From: Photobacterium halotolerans DSM 18316
Lineage (GTDB): Bacteria > Pseudomonadota > Gammaproteobacteria > Enterobacterales > Vibrionaceae
Assembly (NCBI RefSeq): GCF_000425165.1
Contig: NZ_KE384320.1
Location: 1 to 64,000, forward strand
Length of the DNA: 64,000 nt
Reading direction: 5' to 3'
Below are positions 8,128 through 18,330 of the stretch, piece after piece; positions within the stretch are counted from its first letter, which is position 1, and every line of letters begins with the position of its first letter. A program made the position numbers and the translations under genes. The notes beneath the pieces were generated by a model that ran no database searches, was not told the origin of the DNA, and saw only the letters and a list, made by a program, of their open reading frames with translations.

Positions 8128-10347
8128 TTAGTTAAACAGTCCTTTCAGCAACTTATCCGTGGCTTCTTTGACTTTATCGTCACCGGCTTTATCGCCCAGC
8201 AATTTATCCAGCCCGCGTTGCACTTCCTTGTTGGCCTTTTCTTCCAGCCTGTCGGCTTCTTTTTTGGCTTTTGCTTCCAGCTCTTTCGCCCGCTTATCCA
8301 GCTCGCTGTTCCGCTTCACCAGCTCTTTAAAGTTGATGGCATAATCTGGCGCCTGCCAGGTGCCGGTAATATCAAGCGGCACTGTGATATCCGCGACTTC
8401 GTCTACCGATTTACCGCCCTGTCCTTTACTGGTGGCCACCACAGAGGTATCAATCTGAAACGCCAGTGACTGCTCGGTCAGATCCGTATTCCCTTTGCCA
8501 TCAACACGCAGCAGAGGCGAAGCCAGATGCATATTATTGGTCGCCGCTTTGCCGTCTTTCAGCATAAAGGTCGCCGTCAGCGCAGAGAAATCTGTCTTTT
8601 TCGGCTCGTTCTGTACCGTATCAGACTGACCTTTCAGCTTGGCCTTGGCTTCACGGATCATCTTGGCAATATTGATCCCGTTGACCGCACCATCAGCAAA
8701 ATTGATGGCGATTGTCCCGTCCAGGTTCTTCTTGAGCCGCGACTCTGCCAGACCTTTGCCTGCCACTTCAACATCAATGTTACCCGTGCCCGCCAGAATA
8801 TCATTGTCGGCGACATCGACCAGCAAAGGCTGTACCTGTACCCCTTTGATGGTATTGCTGATCTGGTACACCGGCAAAGCACCGTTGGCATCCAGTCTGG
8901 CTGTGGCGGATATTGTCCCGTCATACAAATCTGCCGCGAATTTGTTGAGAGAAAACACCCCATTTTTAACCGCTATCGCCAGATCAACATTGCTCAGCCT
9001 GGCGTTGGCCGCCACAAAGCGCTTCACCGTCACAGTGCCGTCGACATCGAACTGTTTCAAGACCGACAGATCAGGCTCCTGTTCGCTGACCGACGTACTG
9101 CCAGCCGGTGCAGATGCCGTGTTTGCGGTCTCTGACGGCTTGGCCTCCTCACTGGCTGCAGCCTCTGCGTCGCCACCGGTCCAGTTGTCGACATTGATCT
9201 CCTCACTGCTGAGCGCAAAACGGAGCACCGGAATATCGGCCTGTTTGAAAGAGGCGTCGCCGTTCAACGCCAGTTCATCCGCCTTCACTGTCAACCCGCT
9301 CAGGGTCGCCAGCGCGGCTTTGAGATCGTATTCAGCATCGCCAGACACGGCCACTTTCATCGTCGGCCGGGGCAGAGCGGCACCTTCGAGATCTGATTTC
9401 AGATCCAGCGCCTGCAGCGAAATGTTCGCCTTATCCTGGCTGACCCTAATCCGGGTTTTACCCTCAGCATTGAAGGCAAGATCGGGGATCTGCCCTTTGG
9501 CTGACAGCGTCACGTCGCTCCACTCGCCCAGATTAAAGGCATCCAGTTTCACCGTAACATTATCCAGCTGAGTGCCGGCTTCTGTCATGCTGGCGGAGAG
9601 CTCGGTGTTTTTCAGCGCCGCGTTATCCAGAGTTTCCGCCAATTGCAGGCTGGTGGTGCCCTGGGCAGAGAAGCGCATCGCACCGTTTTGACCCGCCAGA
9701 TCAAAATTCAGATCCGCCCATTCACCCGGTGCAAACTGGCTCAGATTCATGTTCAGCGAGTCCAGCGCAGTGACGGTGCCTGCCTGATCGTCCCGCAGGC
9801 TGACACTGGCATTTTCAAGTGCTATACCTGCCAGACTGATCACCCACTTCTCACCGGTTGCCGTTTCGCCTTCAGCCACCACTTCACCCTCACCTGATGC
9901 TGTCGGCTGTACCTCAGTTTCCCGAGAATCAGACGCCCTGTCTGCGGCCGGTTTATCGCCACCTAAGCCATCGAGGTTACTGACGCCATCTTTGCGCGTC
10001 TGAATAAACACACGGGCATCTTTGAGCGTGACCTGGCCAATTTCCAGCCGGTTAGACAGCAGCGGCAGTACAGACACAGACACACCCGCTTCATTGAACT
10101 GAACCAGGTTGGTTTCATCAAAACCTGCCGGATTACGAAATTCGGTCCGGCCAATCGCGAAGCCCACGCTCGGGAAAAAACGCCAGCCGATATCGCCTTC
10201 AATAACCAAATCACGGCCGGTGGCCTTCTTCACCTGTTCCGCAATCAAAGGCTTAAATTGGTTCGGGTCGACCAGCGTCACCAGAACGCCAATCGCCACC
10301 ACCACAACCAGCACGATCGCCAGCAGTACATAGAGAATTTTTTTCAT
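8128..10347 (-). CDS. asmA: AsmA family protein
   Basis: About 739 residues. A single N-terminal membrane anchor (MKKILYVLLAIVLVVVVAIG) precedes a long periplasmic region rich in beta structure. The AsmA N-terminal pattern DPNQFKPLIAEQVKKATGR and the C-terminal AsmA domain around residues 480-680 are recognisable. The last 60 residues are a charged, probably coiled-coil tail. AsmA-like proteins are implicated in phospholipid transport between the envelope membranes. ATG 10347 has GAGG upstream; an upstream in-frame start at 10416 would put extra residues before the anchor. The asmA-dcd-udk order matches enterobacteria. Confidence 0.9.
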   Translation of the reverse strand: MKKILYVLLAIVLVVVVAIGVLVTLVDPNQFKPLIAEQVKKATGRDLVIEGDIGWRFFPSVGFAIGRTEFRNPAGFDETNLVQFNEAGVSVSVLPLLSNRLEIGQVTLKDARVFIQTRKDGVSNLDGLGGDKPAADRASDSRETEVQPTASGEGEVVAEGETATGEKWVISLAGIALENASVSLRDDQAGTVTALDSLNMNLSQFAPGEWADLNFDLAGQNGAMRFSAQGTTSLQLAETLDNAALKNTELSASMTEAGTQLDNVTVKLDAFNLGEWSDVTLSAKGQIPDLAFNAEGKTRIRVSQDKANISLQALDLKSDLEGAALPRPTMKVAVSGDAEYDLKAALATLSGLTVKADELALNGDASFKQADIPVLRFALSSEEINVDNWTGGDAEAAASEEAKPSETANTASAPAGSTSVSEQEPDLSVLKQFDVDGTVTVKRFVAANARLSNVDLAIAVKNGVFSLNKFAADLYDGTISATARLDANGALPVYQISNTIKGVQVQPLLVDVADNDILAGTGNIDVEVAGKGLAESRLKKNLDGTIAINFADGAVNGINIAKMIREAKAKLKGQSDTVQNEPKKTDFSALTATFMLKDGKAATNNMHLASPLLRVDGKGNTDLTEQSLAFQIDTSVVATSKGQGGKSVDEVADITVPLDITGTWQAPDYAINFKELVKRNSELDKRAKELEAKAKKEADRLEEKANKEVQRGLDKLLGDKAGDDKVKEATDKLLKGLFN

Positions 10348-10447
10348 TCTGTCCTCGGAGTGTGTGCCATATTGAACAACATTTATTGACCTGTGACACA
10401 CTAAAAATGCCAACAAAAAATGTCAAAATACCTGATTTATTAAAGCA

Positions 10448-10480
10448 AAAAATAAGGCCACCGTTAAGGTGACCTTATCA
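10448..10480 (-). terminator. Terminator of dcd
   Basis: A 9-bp stem with one mismatch (AAGGCCACC / GGTGACCTT) is followed by a T-rich run on the minus strand, just downstream of dcd. Confidence 0.7.
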
Positions 10481-10514
10481 TTCTGACTACAATTTAATGC
10501 GCTTCTGACAATAA

Positions 10515-11111
10515 TCAGTGCTGTTTCTTCTCATCTTCATTGATTCGGCTGGCAACCGCACCCTGCTGATTGTGATATTTCGCATTGGCGCGCTTGTTAT
10601 AAGGCTTCTCCGCAGAGCCTGACAGCACCTCAAAGCTCAGGGCACCAATCGGCATATGCGGGCGCAGTGCCAGCGGCAGCCGGCCACTGTTATAGAATTC
10701 CAATACGATTCTGCCCGACCAGCCCGGATCGATACGGTGCGCTGTGACGTGCACCATCAAACCCAGGCGGGCCAGCGAAGAGCGTCCATCCAGCCAGCCG
10801 ACAATGTTATCCGGTAAGGTGACAGATTCGTGAGTCACCGCCAGCGCCAGTTGTCCCGGATGGAGGAAAAAGGCATCACCATCAGTGACCTCAATCTCAT
10901 CACTCATGACTTTTTCGAGCTGTGCCGCAACATCTTCTTTTTTGCCGGAGAGATCGATAAACGGGGCACCGTGGTCGGTAAAAATACGGAAATTATTACC
11001 TAAGGTGACATCGATTGTCAGACCGCTGATCACATCATTTGACGGGCGCGGCTCAATACTGATCTTACCTTCATCAAGATAGGCCTTGATGTCCTTGTCA
11101 CAAAGTCTCAT
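10515..11111 (-). CDS. dcd: dCTP deaminase
   Basis: 198 residues, the usual length. The family motifs [11 protein letters not shown] and [13 protein letters not shown] are present, as is the catalytic Glu in VLEFYN. It converts dCTP to dUTP and ammonia, supplying dUMP for thymidylate synthesis. The Ala and Arg before IDPGW fit the monofunctional proteobacterial form. The start ATG is at 11111. It has its own terminator and lies downstream of udk on the same strand with a terminator between them. Confidence 0.95.
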   Translation of the reverse strand: MRLCDKDIKAYLDEGKISIEPRPSNDVISGLTIDVTLGNNFRIFTDHGAPFIDLSGKKEDVAAQLEKVMSDEIEVTDGDAFFLHPGQLALAVTHESVTLPDNIVGWLDGRSSLARLGLMVHVTAHRIDPGWSGRIVLEFYNSGRLPLALRPHMPIGALSFEVLSGSAEKPYNKRANAKYHNQQGAVASRINEDEKKQH

Positions 11112-11262
11112 GGTGCGGGTTATCTCCAGGGCAAAAAATCAAAAAAGACTATCAGAAATGTTTGCCGCCACTATAACGACCTGCTCGCAGCAGGTCTATC
11201 TTTGCAGCCGCTTGCGTGACATGTCGTCACGTCTTTTTATTACAACGCAGGGTTCAGGAGAC

Positions 11263-11289
11263 AAAAAAGGCTGACCTGAGCCAGCCTTT
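11263..11289 (-). terminator. Terminator of udk
   Basis: An 8-bp stem (AAAGGCTG / CAGCCTTT) with an 8-nt loop is followed by a T run on the minus strand immediately after udk. Confidence 0.75.
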
Positions 11290-11298
11290 GCCATACCT

Positions 11299-11943
11299 TT
11301 ACGCTTTGAGTAAGCGGGCAATATGCGCTTTTAATACATCGATCGCAATGCGGTTCTTGCCACCTCGCGGCACAATAATATCGGCATACTGTTTGGACGG
11401 TTCAATGAACTGCATAAACATAGGGCGAACGGTTTTCTGGTATTGCTGCAGTACCGATGACATTGTCCGGCCGCGTTCTGCCACATCACGCTGCAAACGG
11501 CGCAACAGGCAGATATCCAGCGGGGTATCCATAAACACAGTCGCGTGCATCAGATCACGTAAACGGGGATCCGTCAGCAGCAGGATACCTTCCAGAATGA
11601 TCACCTTTTTGGGTGTCAGCGAGGTGGTTTCTGTCATGCGGGTGTGCTCGCTGTAACTGTACTGCGGCACTTCCACCGCTTCACCACGCATCAGGGTTTC
11701 GAGATGATCGCAAAGCAAATCATGATCAAGGGCATTGGGATGGTCATAATTGGTCTTTACCCGTTCATCCATACTCAGGTGACTTTGATCGTTATAGTAA
11801 CAATCTTCCGTAATAACACCGATCTGTTGATCGCCAACTTTTTCTCTAAGTTCGTTGTAAACCGTTCTGGCAATCAAACTTTTACCGGAAGCAGACGCGC
11901 CTGCAATCCCGATAATTACGCATTGGTGTGAATGTTCAGACAT
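11299..11943 (-). CDS. udk: Uridine kinase
   Basis: 214 residues with the P-loop GASASGKS near the N-terminus and strong similarity to enterobacterial Udk along its length ([61 protein letters not shown]). It phosphorylates uridine and cytidine in pyrimidine salvage. I take ATG 11943, which matches the known family start; a GTG at 11955 would add four residues. Confidence 0.95.
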   Translation of the reverse strand: MSEHSHQCVIIGIAGASASGKSLIARTVYNELREKVGDQQIGVITEDCYYNDQSHLSMDERVKTNYDHPNALDHDLLCDHLETLMRGEAVEVPQYSYSEHTRMTETTSLTPKKVIILEGILLLTDPRLRDLMHATVFMDTPLDICLLRRLQRDVAERGRTMSSVLQQYQKTVRPMFMQFIEPSKQYADIIVPRGGKNRIAIDVLKAHIARLLKA

Positions 11944-12068
11944 ATCAGAAAGCACCTGTAAGAATATCTAGCGGGTTATTACCCAAATTCAGTAACCGTC
12001 CCGGCTCTGCGGCACAGCACTATACTGCAGGTAAAAATTAAACCGCACGATTATAAGGAGTTGGCGCC

Positions 12069-12170
12069 TTGGATACCAGAGCAAATGCGATCTTGCGCTC
12101 AAAACATTATGCAAATGCAACGGTAAACAAGGTTGAAACAGTTACATTGACTGCAATTACAGGGTTTTAA
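12069..12170 (+). CDS. Possible small ORF of 33 codons
   Basis: A TTG at 12069 lies 8 nt after a perfect AAGGAG and opens a 33-residue frame beginning LDTRANAILRSKHYANATV in codon terms. It ends at TAA 12168-12170, overlapping the apbC 3' end by 14 bp on the opposite strand. The peptide is not hydrophobic. There is no family match I recognise. The support is the ribosome binding site alone, so this is tentative. Confidence 0.2.
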   Translation: MDTRANAILRSKHYANATVNKVETVTLTAITGF

Positions 12171-13245
12171 TACTGATCTGCTCTGCCACAGGTTGCCCAT
12201 GCCAATAGAGTCGGCTGGCGACACGGCCGGCTAACTCTATATAAGCCTGGGCCTGCTCACTGTCAGGTGAAGACGCCACTGTCGGTGTGCCTTCGTCAAT
12301 ATCCTGACGGATCTGAATATGCAGTGGCACCTGGGCCAGCAAAGGAATTGCGTAGTCCCGCGCCATTTTCTCCGCCCCTCCGGTACCAAAAATCGCCTCA
12401 TGATGACCGCAGGCGCTGCATATGTGGTAGCTCATGTTTTCCACCACGCCAAGTACAGGCACATGCACTTTACTGAACATGTTGACCCCCTTGATGGCAT
12501 CAGCCAGGGCCAGATCCTGCGGGGTGGTGATCACCACAGCCCCGGTGACCGGCATCTGCTGCGCCATGGTCAGCTGGATATCTCCCGTGCCGGGCGGCAT
12601 ATCGACCACCAGATAATCCAGCTCCGGCCACAGAGTTTCATTCATAATCTGCGCCAGGGCTTTCGATGCCATCGGGCCGCGCCACACAGTGGCATTATCG
12701 GCCGGCACCAGATAGCCGACAGAATTGGTATACAGACCATGCGCCAGCACCGGGGACATCATTTTTCCGTCCGGTGAGGACGGTTTTTCATCTGCCGCGC
12801 CCAGCATCATAGGCACAGATGGCCCATAGATATCGGCATCCAGCAGCCCGACCCGGGCGCCCAGCGCCTGTAATCCCAGCGCCAGATTCACGGCTGTTGT
12901 CGACTTGCCTACGCCGCCTTTGGCCGAACTGACTACCAGCAGATTCTTAACGCCTTTCAATAGCGGCTTGTCATTGGCGGCCAGCGGCGCGACCCGCACT
13001 TTGACACTGACGTTCAGATCAGTGGCAATCTGCTGAGCCTGCTGATCAGCAATCCAGTCTGTCAACGCATCGGCCACAGACGAAGCGGCAAAAGGCAGCG
13101 TGATGTGCACTTCCTGATCACCTTGCCAGTGGACGAGACCGGAAGTGTCCGCCCACGCATGCACCAGCCAGGGATGTGTAAACTGATTTAACCAGTCACA
13201 CAATGCCGCTTTATCGGCAAAAGGACTGTCGGGATTATTCACCAT
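12157..13245 (-). CDS. apbC: Iron-sulfur cluster carrier ATPase (Mrp/ApbC)
   Basis: 362 residues. An N-terminal MIP18/DUF59-like region (about 1-90) precedes a Mrp/NBP35 P-loop domain with the deviant Walker A KGGVGKST at 109-116, DADIYGPSVP and the CxxC pair in ICSACGHH. It binds and delivers Fe-S clusters to apoproteins in the cytoplasm. The gene is also called mrp. It is divergent from metG, as in many gammaproteobacteria. ATG 13245 has AGG upstream. Confidence 0.93.
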   Translation of the reverse strand: MVNNPDSPFADKAALCDWLNQFTHPWLVHAWADTSGLVHWQGDQEVHITLPFAASSVADALTDWIADQQAQQIATDLNVSVKVRVAPLAANDKPLLKGVKNLLVVSSAKGGVGKSTTAVNLALGLQALGARVGLLDADIYGPSVPMMLGAADEKPSSPDGKMMSPVLAHGLYTNSVGYLVPADNATVWRGPMASKALAQIMNETLWPELDYLVVDMPPGTGDIQLTMAQQMPVTGAVVITTPQDLALADAIKGVNMFSKVHVPVLGVVENMSYHICSACGHHEAIFGTGGAEKMARDYAIPLLAQVPLHIQIRQDIDEGTPTVASSPDSEQAQAYIELAGRVASRLYWHGQPVAEQISIKTL

Positions 13246-13408
13246 GAGAAAGACCTGCTTGGTTCGTTGTAATACGCTGTTTTTATCCTATCACTTTGCG
13301 CCTGAAACCGCTCTAATTGTCAGTGATTACGGCTATGAATCAGGCCTGCCTTGGGGTACTATTCAAGGCTTATTATCTTTTTTACCCATCATGAGCGAAT
13401 AGAGAAAT

Positions 13409-15448
13409 ATGGCTGCAAACCCAAGAAAAATTCTGGTGACCTGCGCCCTGCCGTACGCTAACGGTTCTATCCACCTTGGCCACATGCTTGAGCATATCCA
13501 GGCGGATATCTGGGTGCGCTATCAGCGCCTTCGCGGCAACGAAGTTCATTTCATCTGTGCAGACGACGCGCACGGTACGCCAATTATGCTTAAGGCCCAA
13601 CAGATGGGGATGGAGCCTGAGCAAATGATTGCCGAAGTGAGCAAAGAGCACCAGGCGGATTTTGCTGGCTTCGATATCAGCTTTGATAACTACCACAGCA
13701 CGCATTCTGAAGAGAACCGCGAGCTGTCTTCTTTCATCTATAACGAACTCAAGAAAAACGGCTTTATTACCAGCCGCACCATTTCTCAGCTGTTCGATCC
13801 AGAGAAAGAAATGTTTCTGCCGGACCGTTTCGTCAAAGGCACCTGCCCGAAATGTAAAGCGGACGATCAGTACGGTGATAACTGTGACAACTGTGGTGAG
13901 ACCTACAGCCCGACGGATCTGATCAATCCGAAATCGGCAGTCTCTGGCGCCACCCCGGTAATGAAAGACTCAGTGCACTTCTTCTTCGACCTGCCTCAGT
14001 TTGAAAGCATGTTAAAAGCGTGGACCAAGTCCGGCGCACTGCAGGAAGAAACATCCAATAAAATGCAGGAGTGGTTCGATGGCGGGCTGCAGCAATGGGA
14101 TATTTCCCGTGATGCGCCATACTTCGGCTTTGAGATCCCGGGCGAAACCGGCAAATATTTCTACGTCTGGCTGGACGCGCCTATCGGTTACATGGGGTCA
14201 TTTAAAAACCTGTGTGACAAACGTGGCGATCTGAACTTTGATGAATTCTGGCACAAAGACAGCACTACAGAGCTTTACCATTTCATCGGGAAAGACATAG
14301 TGTATTTCCACAGCCTGTTCTGGCCAGCCATGCTGGACGGTGCCGGTCTGCGCAAACCGAGCAATGTCTTTGTTCACGGCTATGTCACCGTCAACGGTGC
14401 CAAAATGTCCAAGTCTAAGGGGACATTCGTCAAAGCCAGCACTTATCTGGAACATCTGGATCCTGAGTGCCTGCGCTACTACTACGCCGCCAAACTGAAC
14501 AACCGTATTGATGATCTGGACCTGAACCTGGAAGACTTCTCACAACGCGTCAACAGCGATGTCGTGAACAAGATTGTCAACCTGGCTTCCCGTAACGCAG
14601 GTTTCATTACCAAACGCTTCGACGGCAAACTGGCCGACACCTTCGCAGAACCGGCGCTGTACCAGGAATTTGTGGCGGCGTCTGACCGTATTGCCGAGTT
14701 GTACGAGAACCGTGAATTTGGTCGTGCCATCCGCGAGATCACTGCCCTGGCTGACAAAGCCAACCAGTACGTCGATGAGAAAGCACCTTGGGTTGTGGCC
14801 AAAGAAGAAGGCAAAGATGCCGAGCTGCAGTCAATCTGCTCTGTCGGTATTAACCTGTTCCGCGTGCTGATGACTTACCTCAAACCTGTGATGCCAAAAC
14901 TGGCAGAGCGCGTTGAAGGCTTCCTCAATGAAACCCTGACCTGGGAGGGTATCGCACAGCCACTGACAGGCCATGATATTGCCAAGTTCAAAGCCCTGTT
15001 CAGCCGAATCGACAGCAAACACATTGAAGCGATGGTTGAGGCATCTAAAGAAGATGCCGCCGCTGAAAAAGCCGCGGTTGCCAAACCTGCTGCCGGACCT
15101 TTGGTTGAAGAGCCTATTGCGGATGAAATCGAGTTCGATGACTTTGCCAAAGTGGATCTGCGTATCGCGAAAATCATCAGTTGTGAGTCTGTGCCAAAAG
15201 CGGACAAACTGCTGAAGTTCCAGCTCGATATCGGCGGCGAAACCCGTCAGGTTTTCTCTGGCATTAAGTCTGCCTATAACCCGGAAGATCTGGTCGGCAA
15301 GCTGACGGTTGTCGTGGCAAACCTCAAACCGCGTAAAATGAAATTTGGTATGTCAGAAGGCATGATTCTGGCTGCCGGCCCTGGTGGCAAAGATCTGTGG
15401 CTGCTGGAGCCTCATGACGGTGCCCAGCCTGGCATGCGTGTGATGTAA
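13409..15448 (+). CDS. metG: Methionyl-tRNA synthetase
   Basis: 679 residues. The class I signatures are HLGH (22-25) and KMSKS (332-336). Four zinc-binding Cys lie at 146, 149, 159 and 162. A C-terminal Trbp111/EMAP-II-like tRNA-binding domain begins near residue 575, after an Ala/Lys-rich linker. It charges tRNA-Met and initiator tRNA. The protein has the usual long, dimerising form. It is monocistronic and ends at a strong terminator. Confidence 0.97.
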   Translation: MAANPRKILVTCALPYANGSIHLGHMLEHIQADIWVRYQRLRGNEVHFICADDAHGTPIMLKAQQMGMEPEQMIAEVSKEHQADFAGFDISFDNYHSTHSEENRELSSFIYNELKKNGFITSRTISQLFDPEKEMFLPDRFVKGTCPKCKADDQYGDNCDNCGETYSPTDLINPKSAVSGATPVMKDSVHFFFDLPQFESMLKAWTKSGALQEETSNKMQEWFDGGLQQWDISRDAPYFGFEIPGETGKYFYVWLDAPIGYMGSFKNLCDKRGDLNFDEFWHKDSTTELYHFIGKDIVYFHSLFWPAMLDGAGLRKPSNVFVHGYVTVNGAKMSKSKGTFVKASTYLEHLDPECLRYYYAAKLNNRIDDLDLNLEDFSQRVNSDVVNKIVNLASRNAGFITKRFDGKLADTFAEPALYQEFVAASDRIAELYENREFGRAIREITALADKANQYVDEKAPWVVAKEEGKDAELQSICSVGINLFRVLMTYLKPVMPKLAERVEGFLNETLTWEGIAQPLTGHDIAKFKALFSRIDSKHIEAMVEASKEDAAAEKAAVAKPAAGPLVEEPIADEIEFDDFAKVDLRIAKIISCESVPKADKLLKFQLDIGGETRQVFSGIKSAYNPEDLVGKLTVVVANLKPRKMKFGMSEGMILAAGPGGKDLWLLEPHDGAQPGMRVM

Positions 15449-15472
15449 AACCAATTCACAGCAAAACATCTT

Positions 15473-15498
15473 AAAAAGGAGCAGTCGCTCCTTTTTTT
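15473..15498 (+). terminator. Terminator of metG
   Basis: A perfect 10-bp stem (AAAAAGGAGC / GCTCCTTTTT) with a 4-nt loop runs into seven T. It is A-rich on its left side, so it could also work on the other strand. Confidence 0.92.
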
Positions 15499-15850
15499 AT
15501 CCTTTTCCCTTGCTTCGCTGACTCCCCCCACCGGCAACTCTCTCACAATCATACGCTTCTCAGCGGTACATACGGCCCACGCACAAAGACGTTGATCTCT
15601 CCAAAATCGCAAAGAGCAGACGATCTAACTAAAAAATGCTTGCTATATCAGTATATAAAGCAATCAAACGGTTTCTTAATTGTTAATGAATTTAGGCTTT
15701 CACTAACAAATCGCTCAATAAAGTGTGATCTCATACAAGCTTTAAATCATGACATTGATTTTACATCGCGGGTTTGTAACCGGAACTGGTAATCTGCTCC
15801 GCGCTCTGAGGATCAGTAACAGAGCCACATATAATAAGGAGTGTTCTTTC
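15499..15850. other. Leader region of the symporter gene
   Basis: About 350 bp without a gene. It is AT-rich in its second half and contains an imperfect palindrome at 15637-15662 (TGCTT...TATAT CAGT ATATA AAGCA) that could be an operator or a hairpin. The symporter ribosome binding site AAGGAG is at its end. No promoter could be fixed with confidence. Confidence 0.4.
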
Positions 15851-17152
15851 ATGAAAACCCAAAACAAAAAACTGTCCCTGACCGCCCGAGTCATTCTCGG
15901 TATGGTGCTGGGTATTTTGACTGGATTTATCATCCGCTCGCTTTTCGCTGACACGGCATTTGTTCAAGACTACATAGTTAACGGCCTGTTCGAAGTAGGC
16001 GGTTCCATTTTTATTGCCAGCCTGAAAATGCTGGTGGTGCCCCTCGTTTTCGTCTCACTGGTGTGCGGTACCAGCACCCTGAGCGATATCAGCACCCTTG
16101 GCCGTCTTGGCGGTAAAACGCTGGCCTTCTATCTCACCACTACGGCTGTGGCCATTACCCTTGCCCTGACCATGGGCACGCTGTTTAAGCCTGGCGAAGG
16201 CGCAGATCTGGCGGCCGCGACCTCATTTGCAGCCAAGGAAGCCCCTTCACTGGGTGAAGTGATCATTGGCATGTTCCCGACCAACCCTATCAATTCCATG
16301 GCGCAGGGCAATACGCTGCAGATCATCGTCTTTGCCATTCTGTTCGGTATTGCCATCAGTGCAGCAGGTAAAGCGGGCGAACGCATTGCCGGCGTCTTTG
16401 CCGATCTGAACGAAGTGATCATGAAGCTGGTGGCATTGCTGATGCACATCGCTCCTTACGGGGTATTCTTCCTGATGGCCAAGCTGTTCACCGGCCTGGG
16501 TCTGGATGCTATCTATAACCTGATGGGCTACTTCCTGGTGCTGAGTTGCACCCTGATTCTGCATGCGGTGTTCACATACGGCCTGATGCTGAAAATGTTC
16601 TCGGGTCTGAGCCCGTTCGTTTTCTTCAAGAAGATGGAAGATGCGATCATGTTCGCCTTCTCCACCGCTTCTTCAAATGCCACCATCCCGGTGACTATGG
16701 AAACGGCGACCAAACGTCTGGGTGTCAGCAATAAAGTGGCCTCATTCACTGTCCCATTGGGCGCGACCATCAACATGGACGGCACCGCCATCATGCAAGG
16801 TGTGGCCACTGCCTTTATTGCTCAGGCATTTAATATCGACCTGACCATGGGCGATTACATGGCTGTGATCATGACAGCGACGCTGGCCTCAATCGGTACC
16901 GCCGGTGTCCCTGGCGTCGGGTTGATCATGCTGGCGATGGTATTGAATCAGGTAGGGTTGCCGGTAGAAGGTATTGCTATCATCATGGGTGTTGACCGCC
17001 TGCTGGACATGATCCGTACTGCCGTCAACATCACAGGCGACAGTGTTGTCACCTGCATTGTCGGTAAATCTGAAAACGAGATGGATATCAGCCGCTTTAA
17101 CGATCCAAAAGCAGGCGAAGAAGACGAAGAAGTGCACCTGCACAAAGCCTGA
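15851..17152 (+). CDS. Dicarboxylate/amino acid:cation symporter (DAACS family)
   Basis: 433 residues with the 8-TM plus re-entrant-loop pattern of glutamate/dicarboxylate symporters. Visible signatures are the Ser-rich loop FSTASSNATIPVTM, NMDGTAIMQG, and the C-terminal DRLLDMIRTAVNITGDS. It takes up glutamate, aspartate or C4-dicarboxylates with Na+ or H+ across the inner membrane. The Arg in the last TM region (DMIRTAVN) is the position discussed for amino acid versus dicarboxylate choice, but I do not assign the substrate. ATG 15851 has AAGGAGTG upstream; the longer open frame from 15749 has no such site. Confidence 0.92.
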   Translation: MKTQNKKLSLTARVILGMVLGILTGFIIRSLFADTAFVQDYIVNGLFEVGGSIFIASLKMLVVPLVFVSLVCGTSTLSDISTLGRLGGKTLAFYLTTTAVAITLALTMGTLFKPGEGADLAAATSFAAKEAPSLGEVIIGMFPTNPINSMAQGNTLQIIVFAILFGIAISAAGKAGERIAGVFADLNEVIMKLVALLMHIAPYGVFFLMAKLFTGLGLDAIYNLMGYFLVLSCTLILHAVFTYGLMLKMFSGLSPFVFFKKMEDAIMFAFSTASSNATIPVTMETATKRLGVSNKVASFTVPLGATINMDGTAIMQGVATAFIAQAFNIDLTMGDYMAVIMTATLASIGTAGVPGVGLIMLAMVLNQVGLPVEGIAIIMGVDRLLDMIRTAVNITGDSVVTCIVGKSENEMDISRFNDPKAGEEDEEVHLHKA

Positions 17153-17183
17153 TGCGCTGCTCTTACAGTCACTCAGTCCAGCC

Positions 17184-17217
17184 AATACGCCAGTCCACGA
17201 CTGGCGTATTTCATTTC
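17184..17217 (+). terminator. Terminator of the symporter gene
   Basis: A perfect 12-bp stem (AATACGCCAGTC / GACTGGCGTATT) with a 3-nt loop is followed by a T-rich tail. Confidence 0.8.
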
Positions 17218-17239
17218 TGCTGCGGCACTGAAAAATGGC

Positions 17240-18226
17240 TTATTGCGGAAAAACCTGCTTCCAGTCCTGCTTCATATCTACGACGATCCACTGCTCTTTT
17301 TCAGCCACTGACAAGGCTTTGTCTAAGTGGCCGATGGATGACTCTTTATCGTAAGCCCATTCCCGCTCAGCATCGGTATGATGTAACAAGAGCGACATCC
17401 GGGGTCCACTGCCCGCTTTGGTCCATTGCAGCATAGCTAAGTCGCCGTCTGAGTTGCCAAAAGCAATCACAGGCCGCCTGCCGATAATTTTCTGAATATT
17501 GACCGGTTTTCCTTCTTTATCATCAATAAAGTCAATTTCAGGAAGGCGTGTTATCGCAGGCTTACCATCAATGAGTTTATATTCAGTTTTAATGCTCGAA
17601 CCGATAATCTGCTCAGGCGGGATACCATAAACCTGAGGTGCCCAGGTTCGCATAAATTCGACACCACCGCCTGAAACTATGTACGTTTTGTATCCGTTGC
17701 TGTGCAGGTAGTTCAGCAACTCCAGCATGGGCTGGTAAACCATGTCGGTGAAAGGCTTGTTCGTCACCGGGTGCTTCGCGGTTTGCATCCATTGCTCAAC
17801 CGACTGGGAAAACTGCTCTGTTGTCATGTTGGCATGAGTCACCATCACCAGCTTCATCAAGCCTTCCATGCCTGACTTTTTCACCCCTTCCATATCGCCT
17901 TTGAGAATGGAGGCGAAAGGTTCTTCCGTTTTCCACTCAGGGTGTTTGTCTGCTAGGGCTTTTACCCTGTCAATCGCGTAAAACAGCTGAAAATACGCCG
18001 GTTGCTCTGCCCATAAAGTGCCATCGTTATCAAACGTAGCAATCCGCTCAGAGGCAGGTACAAACTGCGCAGAGCTGCTGTCTGTGGTCTGTTCAACAAA
18101 CTGCATCATCTGCTGTTTGGTTGCCGTGTCATTCCAGGACGGAAGCGGATCTGTGGCCGCTGAGGCGGCAGTAGTAATAACGGCATTCAACAATAGCAGA
18201 AGCAAAAACCTTGTCGCTCGAATCAT
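17240..18226 (-). CDS. Secreted HAD-family phosphatase
   Basis: 328 residues. An N-terminal signal peptide (cleavage near ASAA, residues 21-24) is followed by a HAD hydrolase core: motif I DNDGT (66-70), a Ser-containing motif II in YIVSGGG, and motif III/IV in GNSDGD. It is predicted to be a periplasmic phosphomonoesterase or phosphotransferase; the substrate is unknown. ATG 18226 follows AAGGGGA; a longer frame to 18280 is less likely. It starts 104 bp after batD with no intervening terminator, so it may be the last gene of the cytochrome-MoxR-Bat unit. Confidence 0.82.
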   Translation of the reverse strand: MIRATRFLLLLLLNAVITTAASAATDPLPSWNDTATKQQMMQFVEQTTDSSSAQFVPASERIATFDNDGTLWAEQPAYFQLFYAIDRVKALADKHPEWKTEEPFASILKGDMEGVKKSGMEGLMKLVMVTHANMTTEQFSQSVEQWMQTAKHPVTNKPFTDMVYQPMLELLNYLHSNGYKTYIVSGGGVEFMRTWAPQVYGIPPEQIIGSSIKTEYKLIDGKPAITRLPEIDFIDDKEGKPVNIQKIIGRRPVIAFGNSDGDLAMLQWTKAGSGPRMSLLLHHTDAEREWAYDKESSIGHLDKALSVAEKEQWIVVDMKQDWKQVFPQ

Positions 18227-18330
18227 ACAAATCCCCTTAACAGTCAGAGTGCGAGTTTTACGTGATATAAAGATTCTCATTAATATGACGCTGTAAGCTT
18301 AGATCATGCGCCGGCAATTCAGTCAGTCCA

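Noticed and set aside
8639..9571. 310-codon plus-strand frame inside asmA
   Set aside because: Ser/Ala/Leu-rich composition is typical of a reverse-complement shadow; asmA is clearly the real gene.
15721..15742. CRP-like site TGTGATCTCATACA before the symporter gene
   Set aside because: The left half fits but the right half matches only two of five consensus bases.
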